Below, piece after piece: positions 1 through 9,777 of a DNA stretch of 64,000 bases. The position numbers were made by a program, and so were the translations under genes. Under the pieces are notes generated by a model that was given only the letters and a program-made list of their open reading frames with translations, did not search any database and was not told where the DNA came from. The first letter of the stretch is position 1; every line of letters starts with the position of its first letter. Source of the stretch: Shewanella mangrovisoli (GTDB taxonomy: Bacteria; Pseudomonadota; Gammaproteobacteria; Enterobacterales; Shewanellaceae); NCBI RefSeq assembly GCF_019457635.1, contig NZ_CP080412.1, positions 3,100,001-3,164,000 on the forward strand, in the 5' to 3' direction.

Positions 1-1181
1 GTTTGAGTCGTGGTAAATAGCTCATCGCTGGCGATCATGCTGATAGGTAAGGATTCGGTGGCGCCGTAGGAATTGAGTACAGGCACGCCGTCACTGAGCA
101 TTTTGCTAAAACGGGCAATCGAGGCAATGGTCGCGGGCGCCCCTGCGGAAATCACGCGTTTCACACTGCTGAGTTTGTGCTGCTTTTTCGACTCGGTTTG
201 CTCACCGGCGCGGCCTAAACGCTCAAGCAAGGCAGGATTAACAAAGATATTGCTGCATTGATATTTCTCAATGGCGGCAAATAAAAATTCAGGATTGGCC
301 GTAATTGGTTTGCTGGCATCCATCTCAGGTACAATCGATGCCATACCGAGCGCCGGACCAAAGAGGGAGAATAGCGGGAATGTCGCCAAATCACGCTCGC
401 CATGTGCAATGCCATAATCCTGCTTTAGCGCCTGAATTTGCGCCTCAAACATGCCGTGACTATAGACAACGCCCTTTGGCGTCCCCGTGCTGCCACTGGT
501 AAACAGAATCGCCGCCATCTCGTCATGCCTAAGCAGTGCCATTGGGTACTCGCCCTGTTCCGGCAAGTTTGCCGCAGATGACTTAGCTGTAGATGACTTA
601 GCTGTAAACGACTTAGCAGTTGATAAGAGTATCGTCGCTAAACTTGGCGCGCCCGTGAGTACGCGCGATAAAGTGCCTGCCAGTCCGCTTGGATTGCCAT
701 CCACATTGATAAGGTGCTTCACGCTGCCCTTGCCCCAGCCTAATAAGCGTCTGGCGATATGGGCTTTAGGGATACCGATAAACGCATCGGGCGCAGCTTC
801 AATAAAACATTGCTTAAGATTTTTAATCCCCATGCCAGGGTCAACCAGTACGGGAATAATCCCCGCCTTGAACAAGGCGAAAGTTAACGCAAAAAAATCC
901 AGACTCGGGGTGACCATCAACACCGCTTTCATCCCCCGCGTCAGCCCGTGGGCATTGAGCGCGAAGGCAATGGCATCGCTTTGTTTATCGAGGCTGATAA
1001 AGTCGAGTTCTTGGTAAGTCAGATTGGCAAGGGATTTACCCTTGCCCTGTTGCACCGCAACCGCGAGATGATGGGGAATGTGATGGGCGGCCTGCTTTAA
1101 ATGTCGACAGATATTGGCATCGCTTGCTTGCTCAACAGCAGGAGTCCCATGGCCGAGCTGCGCATCCTCCACCCTAGCCAT
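1..1181 (-). CDS. oleC: OleC, beta-lactone synthetase (partial, C-terminus outside window)
   Basis: AMP-binding (ANL superfamily) enzyme of the long-chain olefin pathway. OleC uses ATP to convert the beta-hydroxy acid made by OleA/OleD into a beta-lactone. About 393 N-terminal residues are visible. The nucleotide loop [10 protein letters not shown] lies at residues 228-237 and a second core motif (NSYGATE) near residues 365-372; the rest runs off the left edge. The ATG overlaps the oleB stop codon as TAATG, so translation is probably coupled to oleB. A three-copy TAKSS-like pentapeptide repeat (residues 188-202) sits just ahead of the nucleotide loop. The identification rests on the motifs plus the oleA-oleB-oleC order. 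Confidence 0.9.
   Translation of the reverse strand, partial: MARVEDAQLGHGTPAVEQASDANICRHLKQAAHHIPHHLAVAVQQGKGKSLANLTYQELDFISLDKQSDAIAFALNAHGLTRGMKAVLMVTPSLDFFALTFALFKAGIIPVLVDPGMGIKNLKQCFIEAAPDAFIGIPKAHIARRLLGWGKGSVKHLINVDGNPSGLAGTLSRVLTGAPSLATILLSTAKSFTAKSSTAKSSAANLPEQGEYPMALLRHDEMAAILFTSGSTGTPKGVVYSHGMFEAQIQALKQDYGIAHGERDLATFPLFSLFGPALGMASIVPEMDASKPITANPEFLFAAIEKYQCSNIFVNPALLERLGRAGEQTESKKQHKLSSVKRVISAGAPATIASIARFSKMLSDGVPVLNSYGATESLPISMIASDELFTTTQ
576..620. repeat. Three in-frame 15-bp tandem repeats inside oleC
   Basis: Three consecutive 15-bp units encode [10 protein letters not shown] and TAKSS (residues 188-202 of OleC). Copies two and three are identical and the first differs at a few bases. 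The unit length is a multiple of three, so copy number can change without breaking the frame. It probably forms a flexible surface loop. Confidence 0.85.
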
Positions 1182-2143
1182 TAATGTGCGGCCTGTGGCG
1201 CTTGAGTCTCTGCCTCAGGCTCTGTGATCTGTACCGTTTCAACGGGCTGCACTTCTGGCTCAGGCGTTTGCGCCTCAGCCATAAAGTGTTTGATATGGGT
1301 AATCACCTCATCGCTCGCATCTTCGAGGATATAGTGACCACAATCGGCAAATTCATGCACTTGTGCATGGGGCATATGTTCGCGCCATTTGGCTAAAAAG
1401 TGCTTATCGAACACAAAGTCCTGTAATCCCCAACAAATCAGTGTCGGCACCTTGGCAAACGTTGGCAGACTAGCGGCGATATCCGACACCAGTTGATAGT
1501 TTCTGTCACCCGGTTTTAGCGGAATATCTTGCACAAAACGCAGGGTCGAAATGCGATTTGCCCATGAGTTAAACGGCGCGACATAGGCCTCACGGATGTA
1601 CTTGGACATCGGCTGACGCTTCACCCCAACGTAGGAGGCAATCGATGAAAAGGCATTAAAACCACGCACTAATACGGTGCCGAGCAGCGTATTACGGCAG
1701 ATCCACAGCGCCAGCGGTAAAGGCTTAGTCTCGGGTAAATGGAAAGCGCCGGTATTTAAAATCACCAGACGTTTAATGCGCTCAGGGTAACGCGCCGCAT
1801 AGCCCATGCCTATCATGCCGCCCCAGTCGTGGACGACTAAGGTGATGTTTTCTTTTACCTTTAGGCTATCGAGCAGCGCCTCTAAATCATCAATGCGATT
1901 CTTAAGGGTGTAATCGTAACCGCTGTCATCCGGCTTATCCGACAGGCCACAACCAATATGGTCGGGCACGATACACTGGTGCGTATCCTTAAGGGCGCTC
2001 ACGAGATTACGGTAATAAAAACTCCAACTTGGATTACCGTGCACCATGACCACAGGCTCACCTTGGCCTTCATTGATGTAATGCAGCTTGTTGCCATTAC
2101 GGCTAAGAAAATGACGTTTAAACGGCAACAGAGTGTCTAACAT
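1181..2143 (-). CDS. oleB: OleB, alpha/beta hydrolase (beta-lactone decarboxylase)
   Basis: Alpha/beta-hydrolase of the haloalkane dehalogenase-like group. In the ole pathway OleB decarboxylates the beta-lactone to the cis-olefin. Visible residues are the oxyanion segment HGNP (35-38), the nucleophile elbow HDWGG with Asp106 instead of Ser (as expected for OleB), Asp242 in CWGLQD, and catalytic His270 in DCGHYILED. Residues 290-320 form an acidic, Pro/Glu/Gln-rich tail outside the hydrolase fold. The start follows a GGAAG ribosome site. The gene lies 183 bp after oleA and its stop overlaps the oleC start, so the three genes look like one transcript. Confidence 0.92.
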   Translation of the reverse strand: MLDTLLPFKRHFLSRNGNKLHYINEGQGEPVVMVHGNPSWSFYYRNLVSALKDTHQCIVPDHIGCGLSDKPDDSGYDYTLKNRIDDLEALLDSLKVKENITLVVHDWGGMIGMGYAARYPERIKRLVILNTGAFHLPETKPLPLALWICRNTLLGTVLVRGFNAFSSIASYVGVKRQPMSKYIREAYVAPFNSWANRISTLRFVQDIPLKPGDRNYQLVSDIAASLPTFAKVPTLICWGLQDFVFDKHFLAKWREHMPHAQVHEFADCGHYILEDASDEVITHIKHFMAEAQTPEPEVQPVETVQITEPEAETQAPQAAH

Positions 2144-2326
2144 GACGCTTCCTATCTTTTGTTCTAATTGTTTTTGTATTGGTAGCCTGTGCTGGCAAAT
2201 TCGCCTTCACCTATGCTCATTGCTAATGCTTATAGCTCATGCCCATTGCTAAACCAATAAGCATAAAAATGCCCTAGCAAACCTTGCTCTCAAGCGTCGG
2301 CTAAGGCAGATAACAATCTTGGAAAA

Positions 2327-3376
2327 CTACCACTTAATACCCAGCATCATGCAGTTCAAACCACTGCCGATACCTAAAAAGCTCACCTGATCCCCTGGGC
2401 GTAAAAAGCCTTGATCGTGTGCCATGGCCGCAGTGACGGGTAAAGAGACTGTGCCCATATTGCCAAGCAGTTGATATGTTGGGAATTCTTTTTCAGGCGG
2501 AATATTTAACGCACTCAGGACCTGCTTACGGTTTGAAGCGCCGACCTGATGACAGATCACTTTATCGACCTGCTCGACCAACCAATTTCGCTGAGCGAGG
2601 AAATGCTCCCACGTATGCTTAGCCAGCTCGACCCCTTCTTTGAGTAAGGTCACCGCATCGGTACGCATAAACTCACGGTAAATATTGTGCCCTACTTCCT
2701 GCAAGCCCCACTGACACAGTTGGTGGTGCTGCGGCGCAGATAAATGGGAGGCGCCAAGCAGCTGATGCTTACGCACATTCGTCAGCGGTAAACTGCCATC
2801 GGTGAGGATCACCGCCACCGCGCCTGAGCCGCCGGTTAAGGTCGCCAGCGACTGGGCAAAATTCTGCATGGTCGGATCGGCCAGCATATTATCAATGGTC
2901 ACATCGACAATATCCCGCGCCGATTCGCAGGACACCACCATCCCCGCCTTAATTTGCCCAAGCTCGATACGGTTGGCGATATCTAAAATACCCGATAACA
3001 CCCCAAGACAGGCATTGCTGATATCGTAAATCGCCGTGTCCTTCGACACACCTAAGGCCGCCGCAATCCGGCAGGCGGTGGCGGGTTCGTGCTGATCACG
3101 GCACACGCCGGTGTACACCACTGCGCCCAGTTCGGCGACTTCTATTCCCGTTTCTGCAATTGCCTTGTGCGCCGCTTTAATCGCTCCATCGGATAATTGA
3201 TGCCCTTTAGGCCACCAACGGCGTTCGGTAATGCCCGTCAACGCCGCAAGTTGCCCCATAGGAATGCGAAATTTTTGATATAGAGGCGCGAGGCGAGATT
3301 CTAGCTCGCTACTGGAAACCACCACAGGTGCCAGTTCATAGGCAAGGCTATTAATAAATACGCGGGAATATTTCAT
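2327..3376 (-). CDS. oleA: OleA, thiolase-fold acyl-CoA condensing enzyme
   Basis: FabH/thiolase-superfamily enzyme that joins two fatty acyl-CoAs head to head to give a beta-keto acid, the first step of long-chain olefin synthesis. The active-site Cys123 lies in DISNACLGVL. The His is in the later CHQVGASNRK segment and the Asn in GNMGTVSLPVT, the usual Cys-His-Asn set. At 349 aa it has the family's normal length. It is the first gene of the ole cluster. The ribosome site is weak, which may limit expression. The 250 bp upstream must hold the promoter, but I cannot assign one with confidence. Confidence 0.93.
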   Translation of the reverse strand: MKYSRVFINSLAYELAPVVVSSSELESRLAPLYQKFRIPMGQLAALTGITERRWWPKGHQLSDGAIKAAHKAIAETGIEVAELGAVVYTGVCRDQHEPATACRIAAALGVSKDTAIYDISNACLGVLSGILDIANRIELGQIKAGMVVSCESARDIVDVTIDNMLADPTMQNFAQSLATLTGGSGAVAVILTDGSLPLTNVRKHQLLGASHLSAPQHHQLCQWGLQEVGHNIYREFMRTDAVTLLKEGVELAKHTWEHFLAQRNWLVEQVDKVICHQVGASNRKQVLSALNIPPEKEFPTYQLLGNMGTVSLPVTAAMAHDQGFLRPGDQVSFLGIGSGLNCMMLGIKW

Positions 3377-3630
3377 GAAACTGTTTTATTCGCTCACTAA
3401 GATCACTGATCTTTTAGGTCAGTTTTTAGTTGTTATTTGTCATTAAGGCGACATTTGAACAAGAAAAGCCCGATGATTCAATAAAAAACCATCTTTCGTC
3501 TTAGACTTGTCTCACAGAGCTTATAAGCCCTTGTGCTGATCATGCCGCCTATCCGTTAATTCAAAATGAACTAATAAAGAAATACTTCATAAAAAACAGG
3601 CAAGTATGGCCTCATCATTCAGATTATTTT

Positions 3631-4989
3631 TCAATCGCTCAATTTTTGCGCCAAAATCAGCGCATTTCGAGGCGTCACGCTAGTTGCACAAAATTCCCTC
3701 AGGCTTACCCGATAGCCACTTTCCTGCAAAAAACAGCAGCGATCGAGAATTAACCACAGCTCCAGCGCTCGGCGGAATAAATGCGCGGCCAAATCGATGC
3801 GCCGGGTTAACCTTTGTCGCTGTTTGCCTATCTCAAGCCAAGCGTCAAAATCACAATCTGCGGCTAAGGTAACCGCCTTTTGCGTCGCCGCCCAGTGGCA
3901 AAATTCGGCAAACTCGCCGCTCAGCTGGCTTTGCTTTATTGCGGGCAAGGGTAGATAAGCATCTATACCACGGCAACTTCGTTGCAGCGCATCAAACCCC
4001 AGCCGCCAGGCAATTTCCTGATGTCGCAGCGCCTGTTGTTTGGGATTTGCAATCACGCTCTGTTGTAAAGGCAATTGCAAATCATGGCGACTTAAACGCA
4101 GGACGCTGTGTTTACCGAGTGTCGATAGGCCTTGATATTGATTAGCTTGAATTAAATGGTAGCAGCAAGGTGAAATCGCCAGTGCCTGTGTGCCCGCCGC
4201 TGCGGCCAATTGCAGTAAACGCACATGCAAATCGCCACAGGCATGCAGCGCCACCGCCTGTTGCTGGGCGCAAAAAGGATTGGTCTGATGAGCGGTATTT
4301 TCGTCGGCTTTATCTTCGATAGCGAAGGCATCGGCGCAGATAAAGCGCTGTGATAACTGCCATTTATCGGCAAAGGCTTGGCCCTCTTCACAGAGCATCG
4401 CCTGCCATTCGAGGCTTAACACATCCACACCACGTGCTTTGGCTATTAAGCGGCCTAAATGGCCTTTGCCCGCACACCACTCCAGCACGGGTAATCCCGC
4501 ATCGGGCAAATGCTGCACAAAAGCGGTAATTTGCTCCCATTTACGACCTTTTATATGGGCGCTAAAGTGAGCCAGCTCAGTAAGATCAATACGAGTTGAA
4601 GTAGCAGTTTCAATATCGTCAGAGCCAATATCAGGGCCTATATCTGAGGCAATATCGGAGCCAAGCGAGAGCTCAGCGATGGACAATGTGAGTAAAGCCA
4701 GATCCCACTCGAGTCCTAACGCGGCAAGATCCTGCTTAAGTGCGGGAGATAAGGCATCGACTAACGCCGATTGCTCGGCATCCAAGGCATCGAGCACAGC
4801 ATCATCGAGCGCCCAAAGGGTTGTCGCTAAGGTCGGAAATTGCGCCTGCCAAGGCAGTGTTTTCGCCTCAAAGGCGCGCACTTGCCACAGGGCACGGCCC
4901 TGCTCAAGTAATTTATCTAATTGGATAAATTGCGCTGCCAGCCGGCCTTTATTGTGATCGTTAATTTGATTCACGCTGATTTTTACCAC
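3631..4989 (-). CDS. SAM-dependent methyltransferase-like protein (Methyltransf_32 type)
   Basis: A 452-aa cytoplasmic protein with a Rossmann methyltransferase core in the middle. The motif I equivalent VLEWCAGKGHLGRLIA is near residues 167-182, followed by a HACGDLHVRLL segment and the ISPCCYH signature of the Methyltransf_32 group. The substrate is unknown; relatives act on tRNA or small molecules. A Ser/Asp/Ile/Gly-rich stretch (about residues 112-125) made of short repeated units separates the N-terminal domain from the core. The start is GTG, because an in-frame stop lies directly upstream. The AAGG ribosome site is only a few bases away, so a GTG five codons downstream is also possible. 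Confidence 0.75.
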   Translation of the reverse strand: MVKISVNQINDHNKGRLAAQFIQLDKLLEQGRALWQVRAFEAKTLPWQAQFPTLATTLWALDDAVLDALDAEQSALVDALSPALKQDLAALGLEWDLALLTLSIAELSLGSDIASDIGPDIGSDDIETATSTRIDLTELAHFSAHIKGRKWEQITAFVQHLPDAGLPVLEWCAGKGHLGRLIAKARGVDVLSLEWQAMLCEEGQAFADKWQLSQRFICADAFAIEDKADENTAHQTNPFCAQQQAVALHACGDLHVRLLQLAAAAGTQALAISPCCYHLIQANQYQGLSTLGKHSVLRLSRHDLQLPLQQSVIANPKQQALRHQEIAWRLGFDALQRSCRGIDAYLPLPAIKQSQLSGEFAEFCHWAATQKAVTLAADCDFDAWLEIGKQRQRLTRRIDLAAHLFRRALELWLILDRCCFLQESGYRVSLREFCATSVTPRNALILAQKLSD

Positions 4990-5244
4990 TCACCTTTGCT
5001 AACACACCCTAGGAATCGATTCACTTTGTGAACTGCTCAAGTTGAACACACAATGGCCTTGAGCCTTAACGATTAAGGCTTTGCTAATATCAATCTAATA
5101 CCACTGCCCAAATGGCGCTTAAAGCTGCTACTATTCGCCGCAATTTGTGCCTTTAAGGCACTCAATGACCCTAATGTGCACTTAGCTGATAACTCACCTT
5201 AGCCATTGAACACCATATTAAAAACACGGTTTTAGAGGATGACT

Positions 5245-5478
5245 ATGCTCTCCCCCTGCGTCGCCCGCTGCGGCTTAAATGATGAAGATTATTGCATGGG
5301 CTGTTTTCGCCATATCGATGAGATTGTCGCTTGGCGCGATGCCAGCGATGCAGAACACGCCGCGATTATCGCGCAACTTCCCGCCCGCAAAGCCCATTTC
5401 GAAGGCGACGAAAATCAACAAGTGCTAAGCCGCGCTAAATGGCTGGAAGCCGAGGCTCGACTTGCGAAAAAAGCCTGA
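5245..5478 (+). CDS. DUF1289 family protein
   Basis: A small (about 77 aa) cysteine-rich protein with the DUF1289 pattern: SPCVARCGLN followed by DYCMGCFRHIDEI, four Cys that could bind a metal, then an acidic helical tail. Its function is not established. Two in-frame ATGs exist at 5239 and 5245. The AGAGG ribosome site abuts the first, so the second (six bases away) is the better start. It is a lone plus-strand gene followed directly by a bidirectional hairpin shared with the convergent HNH gene. Confidence 0.82.
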   Translation: MLSPCVARCGLNDEDYCMGCFRHIDEIVAWRDASDAEHAAIIAQLPARKAHFEGDENQQVLSRAKWLEAEARLAKKA

Positions 5479-5493
5479 AAGTTCAGGCTTTTT
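5467..5493. terminator. Bidirectional terminator between DUF1289 and yajD
   Basis: The hairpin AAAAGCCTGA / TCAGGCTTTT has a four-base loop and A and T runs on either side. It can stop transcription from both converging genes and overlaps the last codons of the DUF1289 gene. Confidence 0.8.
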
Positions 5494-5503
5494 ACTTTTA
5501 TCA

Positions 5504-5866
5504 CTACTTTTTCATCATCGCCTTTAAATCGGCAAAGGGATTATAGGTCGCCGCCGCTTGCTTGGTTTCGGTAGTGCTACCGTAGCGGATCAGTTCTTCG
5601 AAGCGTGAATGCTCATTATCGTGGCAGTAGAGGCACAATAATTCCCAATTCGAGCCGTCGGATGGGTTGTTATCGTGGTTGTGATCTCTGTGGTGAACCG
5701 TCAACTCGCTTAAGTTTTTTGAGGTAAATTCGCGGGTACAGCGGCCACAGATCCAAGGATACAATTTGAGCGCCTGCTCGCGGTAACCGCCCTCACGTTT
5801 GGCACGGTATTCGCGCTCTTGGGCTAAGACTTGATCTAACTTACTCTGGCCTGGATTTGCTGACAT
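5504..5866 (-). CDS. yajD: YajD-like HNH nuclease domain protein
   Basis: A 118-aa protein carrying an HNH nuclease fold. A first CGRC zinc pair is followed by HHRDHNHDNN (the HNH beta-alpha core) and a second CLYC pair. This matches the YajD family in size and layout. No cellular role is established for YajD; it may nick or cleave nucleic acid. The open frame extends 26 codons further upstream, but the ATG at 5866 has an AGGTG site five bases away and gives the normal family length. Confidence 0.82.
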   Translation of the reverse strand: MSANPGQSKLDQVLAQEREYRAKREGGYREQALKLYPWICGRCTREFTSKNLSELTVHHRDHNHDNNPSDGSNWELLCLYCHDNEHSRFEELIRYGSTTETKQAAATYNPFADLKAMMKK

Positions 5867-5953
5867 GCTCACACCTAACTGATGACCCCTAAAAAGTGCA
5901 CCAAGGATAATCCGAGTTATTCCTTGGGGCAATATTTCTGACACGCAAAGCGT

Positions 5954-7930
5954 TTAGGCGACATGTCCTTGGTCGGCATTGGACAAGTGCAAATAATGCA
6001 GGTATTTCTCGTATTGGGTGACCACATCCGCCAATAGCTGCTCTTCGGTATAGCCCATCACATCATAGTGCTGGCCGCCCTGCTCTAAGTACACTTCGGC
6101 GCGATAATACCAATTGTTGCCCTGCTCTAACTCTTCACCGACTGGATTGACGATTTCAAAGCAGCGCATCCGCACACCGTATACGAAGGGTTGATAGGCT
6201 TCGTTGCTGATCACCAATCGCACTTTGCCGTCGAGATACTCAAGATCCGCCGTTAAGCCCTTGCTCATAAATTGCTGACACACCTTAGATAACGCCGGTG
6301 TCGCAACATTATTGAGAAAGATACGCGCCTCATCTTCGGTGGGATGCGACACTAAGACTTCGATGCGCTCCTCCCAACTGATATTGGTCTTAGCATATTG
6401 CACACTGGTGGTATGGAGCTGCACGCTGTTGATTTTCAGCCAATCGTCCTTCAGCGCCTTATACAGCCCTAAACACATCAGCAGCATCACGCATAAAAAT
6501 GGCATCGCACTGGCAATGGCGGCGGTTTGGAGTGCCTGTAAACCGCCCGCGATGAGCAGTACCGAGGCCACAACGCCCTGCAGCAATGCCCAAAACACCC
6601 GTTGCCAAACGGGCGCATTGTTATCGCCCCCCGAGGTCAGGTTATCGATTACTAAGGATCCCGAGTCTGATGAGGTCACAAAAAAGGTCACCACTAAACA
6701 AATCCCAATGCCCGATAACAGATGCGGGAACGGCATATGTTCAAAAAATACAAACAGAGCCACGGGCACATTAGTATTCACCTCTTCGCTCAGGTAGGTC
6801 GCGCCTTGGTTCATAATCGCGTCGATGGCCGAGTTACCAAATACCGTCATCCATAAAAAGGTCAGCGCCGAAGGCACAAATAAAATGCCGACTAAGAACT
6901 CACGTATGGTACGGCCGCGACTCACCCGCGCAATAAAGGTGCCGACAAAAGGTGACCAGGAGATCCACCAACCCCAGTAGAGTAGCGTCCAACCACCTAG
7001 CCAATCTTCCTTATGCTGATAGGCATACAAATTAAATGTTTTATTAACGATATCACTCAGGTAACTGCCGGTATTTTGCACAAAGGCCTGCAGCAACATC
7101 ACCGTTGGGCCAAGGATTAACACAATCAGCAGCAGAATAAGGGCCAAGCCTAAGTTAAGCTCACTTAAGCGCTTCACCCCTTTATCGAGCCCCGAAAATA
7201 CCGACAGGGTGGCGAGCAAGGTAATGCCAATAATCAGCGACACTTGCACCGTGGTGTTATTAGGCAGTTGCTCGAATAAATAGCTTAGCCCCGAGTTAAC
7301 CTGCAACACCCCAAAACCTAGGGAAGTCGCGACCCCAAACATTGTTCCCAATACCGCAAAGGTATCGACGCAGTGGCCAATCGGACCATGAATGCGCTCA
7401 CCGATTAAGGGATAGAGTGCGCTGCGGGGTAACAGTGGCAGCTTATGCCGATAGGCAAAATAGGCCAAACTCAGGGCAACCACCCCGTAAATCGCCCACG
7501 CATGTATGCCCCAATGGAAGAACGTAATCTTCATCGCTTCTTTGGCGGCGGCCAAACTCTCAGGCGTTGCATCGGGCGGCGCTAAGTAATGCATCACAGG
7601 TTCGGCAACGCCGAAGAACATCAATCCAATCCCCATCCCCGCCGAAAACAGCATGGCAATCCAGCTCTTATAGCTATAGTCGGGCACGGCATGGTCTGGA
7701 CCGAGCTTAATATCGCCAAAGCGACTGACCATGACAAAGATGATAAAAATCAGAAAAATCGCCACGCCAAGGATATATAACCAGCCCGCTTTGGCTTCTA
7801 GCCAAGACTGCATGGATTTGAAAAAGTGATTGGCCTCGGTAGGCCAAATGGCGCAGATCATCACCATTAAGGTGATAAAAAAGACCGACGAATAAAAAAC
7901 CGGTGGATTAATACTCGACTTGATAGACAT
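5954..7930 (-). CDS. betT: BCCT-family choline/betaine transporter (BetT-like)
   Basis: A secondary carrier of the betaine-choline-carnitine family, about 658 aa. Twelve hydrophobic segments fill the first 500 residues. Family signatures are visible: MGIGLMFFGVAEP, the tryptophan-rich WTLLYWGWWISWSPFVG and RGRTIREF. A soluble C-terminal domain of about 140 aa follows, as in E. coli BetT, where it takes part in osmotic control. The expected role is Na+- or H+-driven uptake of choline or betaine for osmoprotection. The frame is open 21 codons further upstream, but ATG 7930 has a GGGAG site at good spacing. No choline oxidation genes are adjacent, so the exact substrate is inferred. Confidence 0.87.
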   Translation of the reverse strand: MSIKSSINPPVFYSSVFFITLMVMICAIWPTEANHFFKSMQSWLEAKAGWLYILGVAIFLIFIIFVMVSRFGDIKLGPDHAVPDYSYKSWIAMLFSAGMGIGLMFFGVAEPVMHYLAPPDATPESLAAAKEAMKITFFHWGIHAWAIYGVVALSLAYFAYRHKLPLLPRSALYPLIGERIHGPIGHCVDTFAVLGTMFGVATSLGFGVLQVNSGLSYLFEQLPNNTTVQVSLIIGITLLATLSVFSGLDKGVKRLSELNLGLALILLLIVLILGPTVMLLQAFVQNTGSYLSDIVNKTFNLYAYQHKEDWLGGWTLLYWGWWISWSPFVGTFIARVSRGRTIREFLVGILFVPSALTFLWMTVFGNSAIDAIMNQGATYLSEEVNTNVPVALFVFFEHMPFPHLLSGIGICLVVTFFVTSSDSGSLVIDNLTSGGDNNAPVWQRVFWALLQGVVASVLLIAGGLQALQTAAIASAMPFLCVMLLMCLGLYKALKDDWLKINSVQLHTTSVQYAKTNISWEERIEVLVSHPTEDEARIFLNNVATPALSKVCQQFMSKGLTADLEYLDGKVRLVISNEAYQPFVYGVRMRCFEIVNPVGEELEQGNNWYYRAEVYLEQGGQHYDVMGYTEEQLLADVVTQYEKYLHYLHLSNADQGHVA

Positions 7931-8477
7931 AAAACTCCCTTGTTCTAGCCAGTTCCCTATTAAAATCCCTTCGATATTGAAGAGATAGCTCAATAATAGA
8001 TAACTCTAGCCTCAGCAGTATGTGATCAGGATGAAATATGCACAAATAATCCATGACAAGGGCTCGCGGTCGGCAATTCCTTGTGATGTCATACTCATGT
8101 TGAAAACGCTTCCCCGTTTGCTCGACGCTTTTGCTTAATAGCAAAATCGGTAAACTATTGACTCGATAAACAACTACACCGCTGCTGTGCAATGCGCTTT
8201 AAGAACCTATCAGACTCTCAACGACAGCGAGCATCGACACCATGCGAGCGAATCGCTGGGTTCAACCTCAATGGCGACATAATGCATATAAGCGGTTCGA
8301 TATTCATGATATCGAGGATGAGGAATGCAAAGCGCGATTAGCGGTTAACCAGTAACAAATATCGACTCGGCCTTGCTTAAGCTCTACTGGATTGCCTTCA
8401 AACAGAGACCACATGCTGTCGAAAACTGACTCAATAGAGACACAGATAATGCTAAACAGCTGCCGCTGAATTAGCAT
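7931..8477. other. Intergenic region upstream of betT
   Basis: About 550 bp with no supported gene. Open frames on either strand are short, lack ribosome sites and show no recognisable protein. The betT promoter should lie here, but I could not pick a convincing -35/-10 pair. Confidence 0.5.
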
Positions 8478-8505
8478 AAAAAATGGCGACCTATTAAGTC
8501 GCCAT
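8478..8505 (-). terminator. Terminator downstream of the DUF502 gene
   Basis: Perfect 8-bp stem ATGGCGAC / GTCGCCAT with a 7-base loop. On the minus strand it is followed by a run of T. It lies about 65 bp after the stop of the minus-strand DUF502 gene. Confidence 0.75.
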
Positions 8506-8568
8506 CGAATTGTATCACAAAAATGCCTCTATTTGACGCAAAAAACTGACGCAAAAACCAAAACCCAC

Positions 8569-9174
8569 TTATTCAGCTTTAGTTTTTGCCGTCGCCGCGC
8601 CCGGCGTTTGTGAGATCCCCGCCGTTAAATTAAAGCGCATCGCCTCTTCAAAAGACCAATCCACTAAAATCAAATCTTCACGTTTAACTAGGCTAGTGAC
8701 CCCCGCCATTTGGTAACTGAGTTGGAATAACACAGGCACCCAATCCCCTTCGGGTAAGGCATCGAGCAAGGGCTGCGGCGGTGTATCCGTCATAATAAAG
8801 CCCACCACAAACCCGCCATTGGCCTGTTTAACCAACACGGTTTGCTGAGTATTGGGTTTTCCCTCACGGTTCATTAAAGAAGCGATATCACGAATACTGC
8901 CATAGACAGATTTAAACAGCGGAAAACGCATCAACTGACGTTCAATCCAGCCATAGAGCCACACAATAGGACTCACCGAAAACAACAGCCCCACGGCAAA
9001 CACTATGGCCACGACTAAGATAAAGCCCGCGCCGACAAAATGTTGGTTAATCCCTACCAACTCTAAAATAAAAATCCCTAAACCATCTAACGATACAAAC
9101 AATGACCAAAACAACCACAGGCTTAAAGCCATCGGCAGCAGGTTCATCAAACCACGGGCTAAGGTTTTCTTCAT
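8569..9174 (-). CDS. DUF502 family inner-membrane protein
   Basis: A 201-aa membrane protein. Two strong transmembrane segments (about residues 9-33 and 46-72) precede a soluble domain containing the family-typical stretch FPLFKSVYGSIRDI and a later conserved GFVVGFIMTD segment. DUF502 proteins are widespread in bacteria and plants, but their molecular job is not known. It is a single gene with its own terminator. The upstream spacer to the divergent VOC gene must contain both promoters. Confidence 0.85.
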   Translation of the reverse strand: MKKTLARGLMNLLPMALSLWLFWSLFVSLDGLGIFILELVGINQHFVGAGFILVVAIVFAVGLLFSVSPIVWLYGWIERQLMRFPLFKSVYGSIRDIASLMNREGKPNTQQTVLVKQANGGFVVGFIMTDTPPQPLLDALPEGDWVPVLFQLSYQMAGVTSLVKREDLILVDWSFEEAMRFNLTAGISQTPGAATAKTKAE

Positions 9175-9329
9175 TACAATCTCATCAAATCCAATGGGAT
9201 AAAAAAAGGCATAAATTATTTACGCTAAAAAGCGCGTTAAATGCTACCACAGAGTCACTTTTGCACCAGCACTTGATGTAAGGTAAGGCGCAGAGAACAC
9301 CAAACCGCTACGGTATCGAGGGAAAGAAT

Positions 9330-9725
9330 ATGCGCGTGACCCGCCTAGACCATTTAGTGTTAACCGTGAAAGATATCGAGGCCAGCATCGACTTTTATCA
9401 ACGCGTGTTAGGGATGAAAAAGTCCATCTTTGGTCAGGGCCGAATCGCCTTAAGTTTTGGCGATCAAAAAATCAATCTTCACCAAGCGGGCGCTGAATTT
9501 GAGCCTAAAGCAAACCTTGCTACGCCCGGCAGCGCCGATCTCTGCTTTGTGGTCAGCCACAATATCGAAGAAGTGATTAACCACTTAAACAGCCTTGAAG
9601 TTGCGATTATTGAAGGCCCAGTACTGCGCACCGGCGCCACAGGCCGCATCAACTCCGTCTATATCCGCGATCCCGATTTGAATCTATTGGAATTATCCGA
9701 ATATCTGCCGGCCTGCGCGCTATAA
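9330..9725 (+). CDS. VOC-family protein (glyoxalase/dioxygenase fold)
   Basis: A 131-aa protein of the vicinal-oxygen-chelate superfamily. It opens with RLDHLVLTVKDIEASIDFYQ and ends with RDPDLNLLELSEY, the two beta-alpha-beta-beta-beta halves of one VOC module. Candidate metal ligands are His near residue 8, a mid-protein His (KINLHQAG) and the Glu of LLELSEY. The reaction is unknown: glyoxalase, dioxygenase and resistance proteins share this fold. A GAGGGAAA ribosome site precedes the ATG. It converges with the LysR gene over 52 bp. Confidence 0.85.
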   Translation: MRVTRLDHLVLTVKDIEASIDFYQRVLGMKKSIFGQGRIALSFGDQKINLHQAGAEFEPKANLATPGSADLCFVVSHNIEEVINHLNSLEVAIIEGPVLRTGATGRINSVYIRDPDLNLLELSEYLPACAL

Positions 9726-9777
9726 ACCCAACGCGCTCAAATGTCGGTGTTCCTTGGCTGGCGGAATAACGCGAGCC

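Noticed and set aside
487..1017. Long plus-strand open frame
   Set aside because: It lies antisense to oleC, which has clear family motifs. It carries no recognisable domain and no ribosome site.
7908..8192. 94-codon minus-strand frame overlapping the betT start
   Set aside because: It overlaps betT in another frame and shows no domain. The region reads as promoter space.
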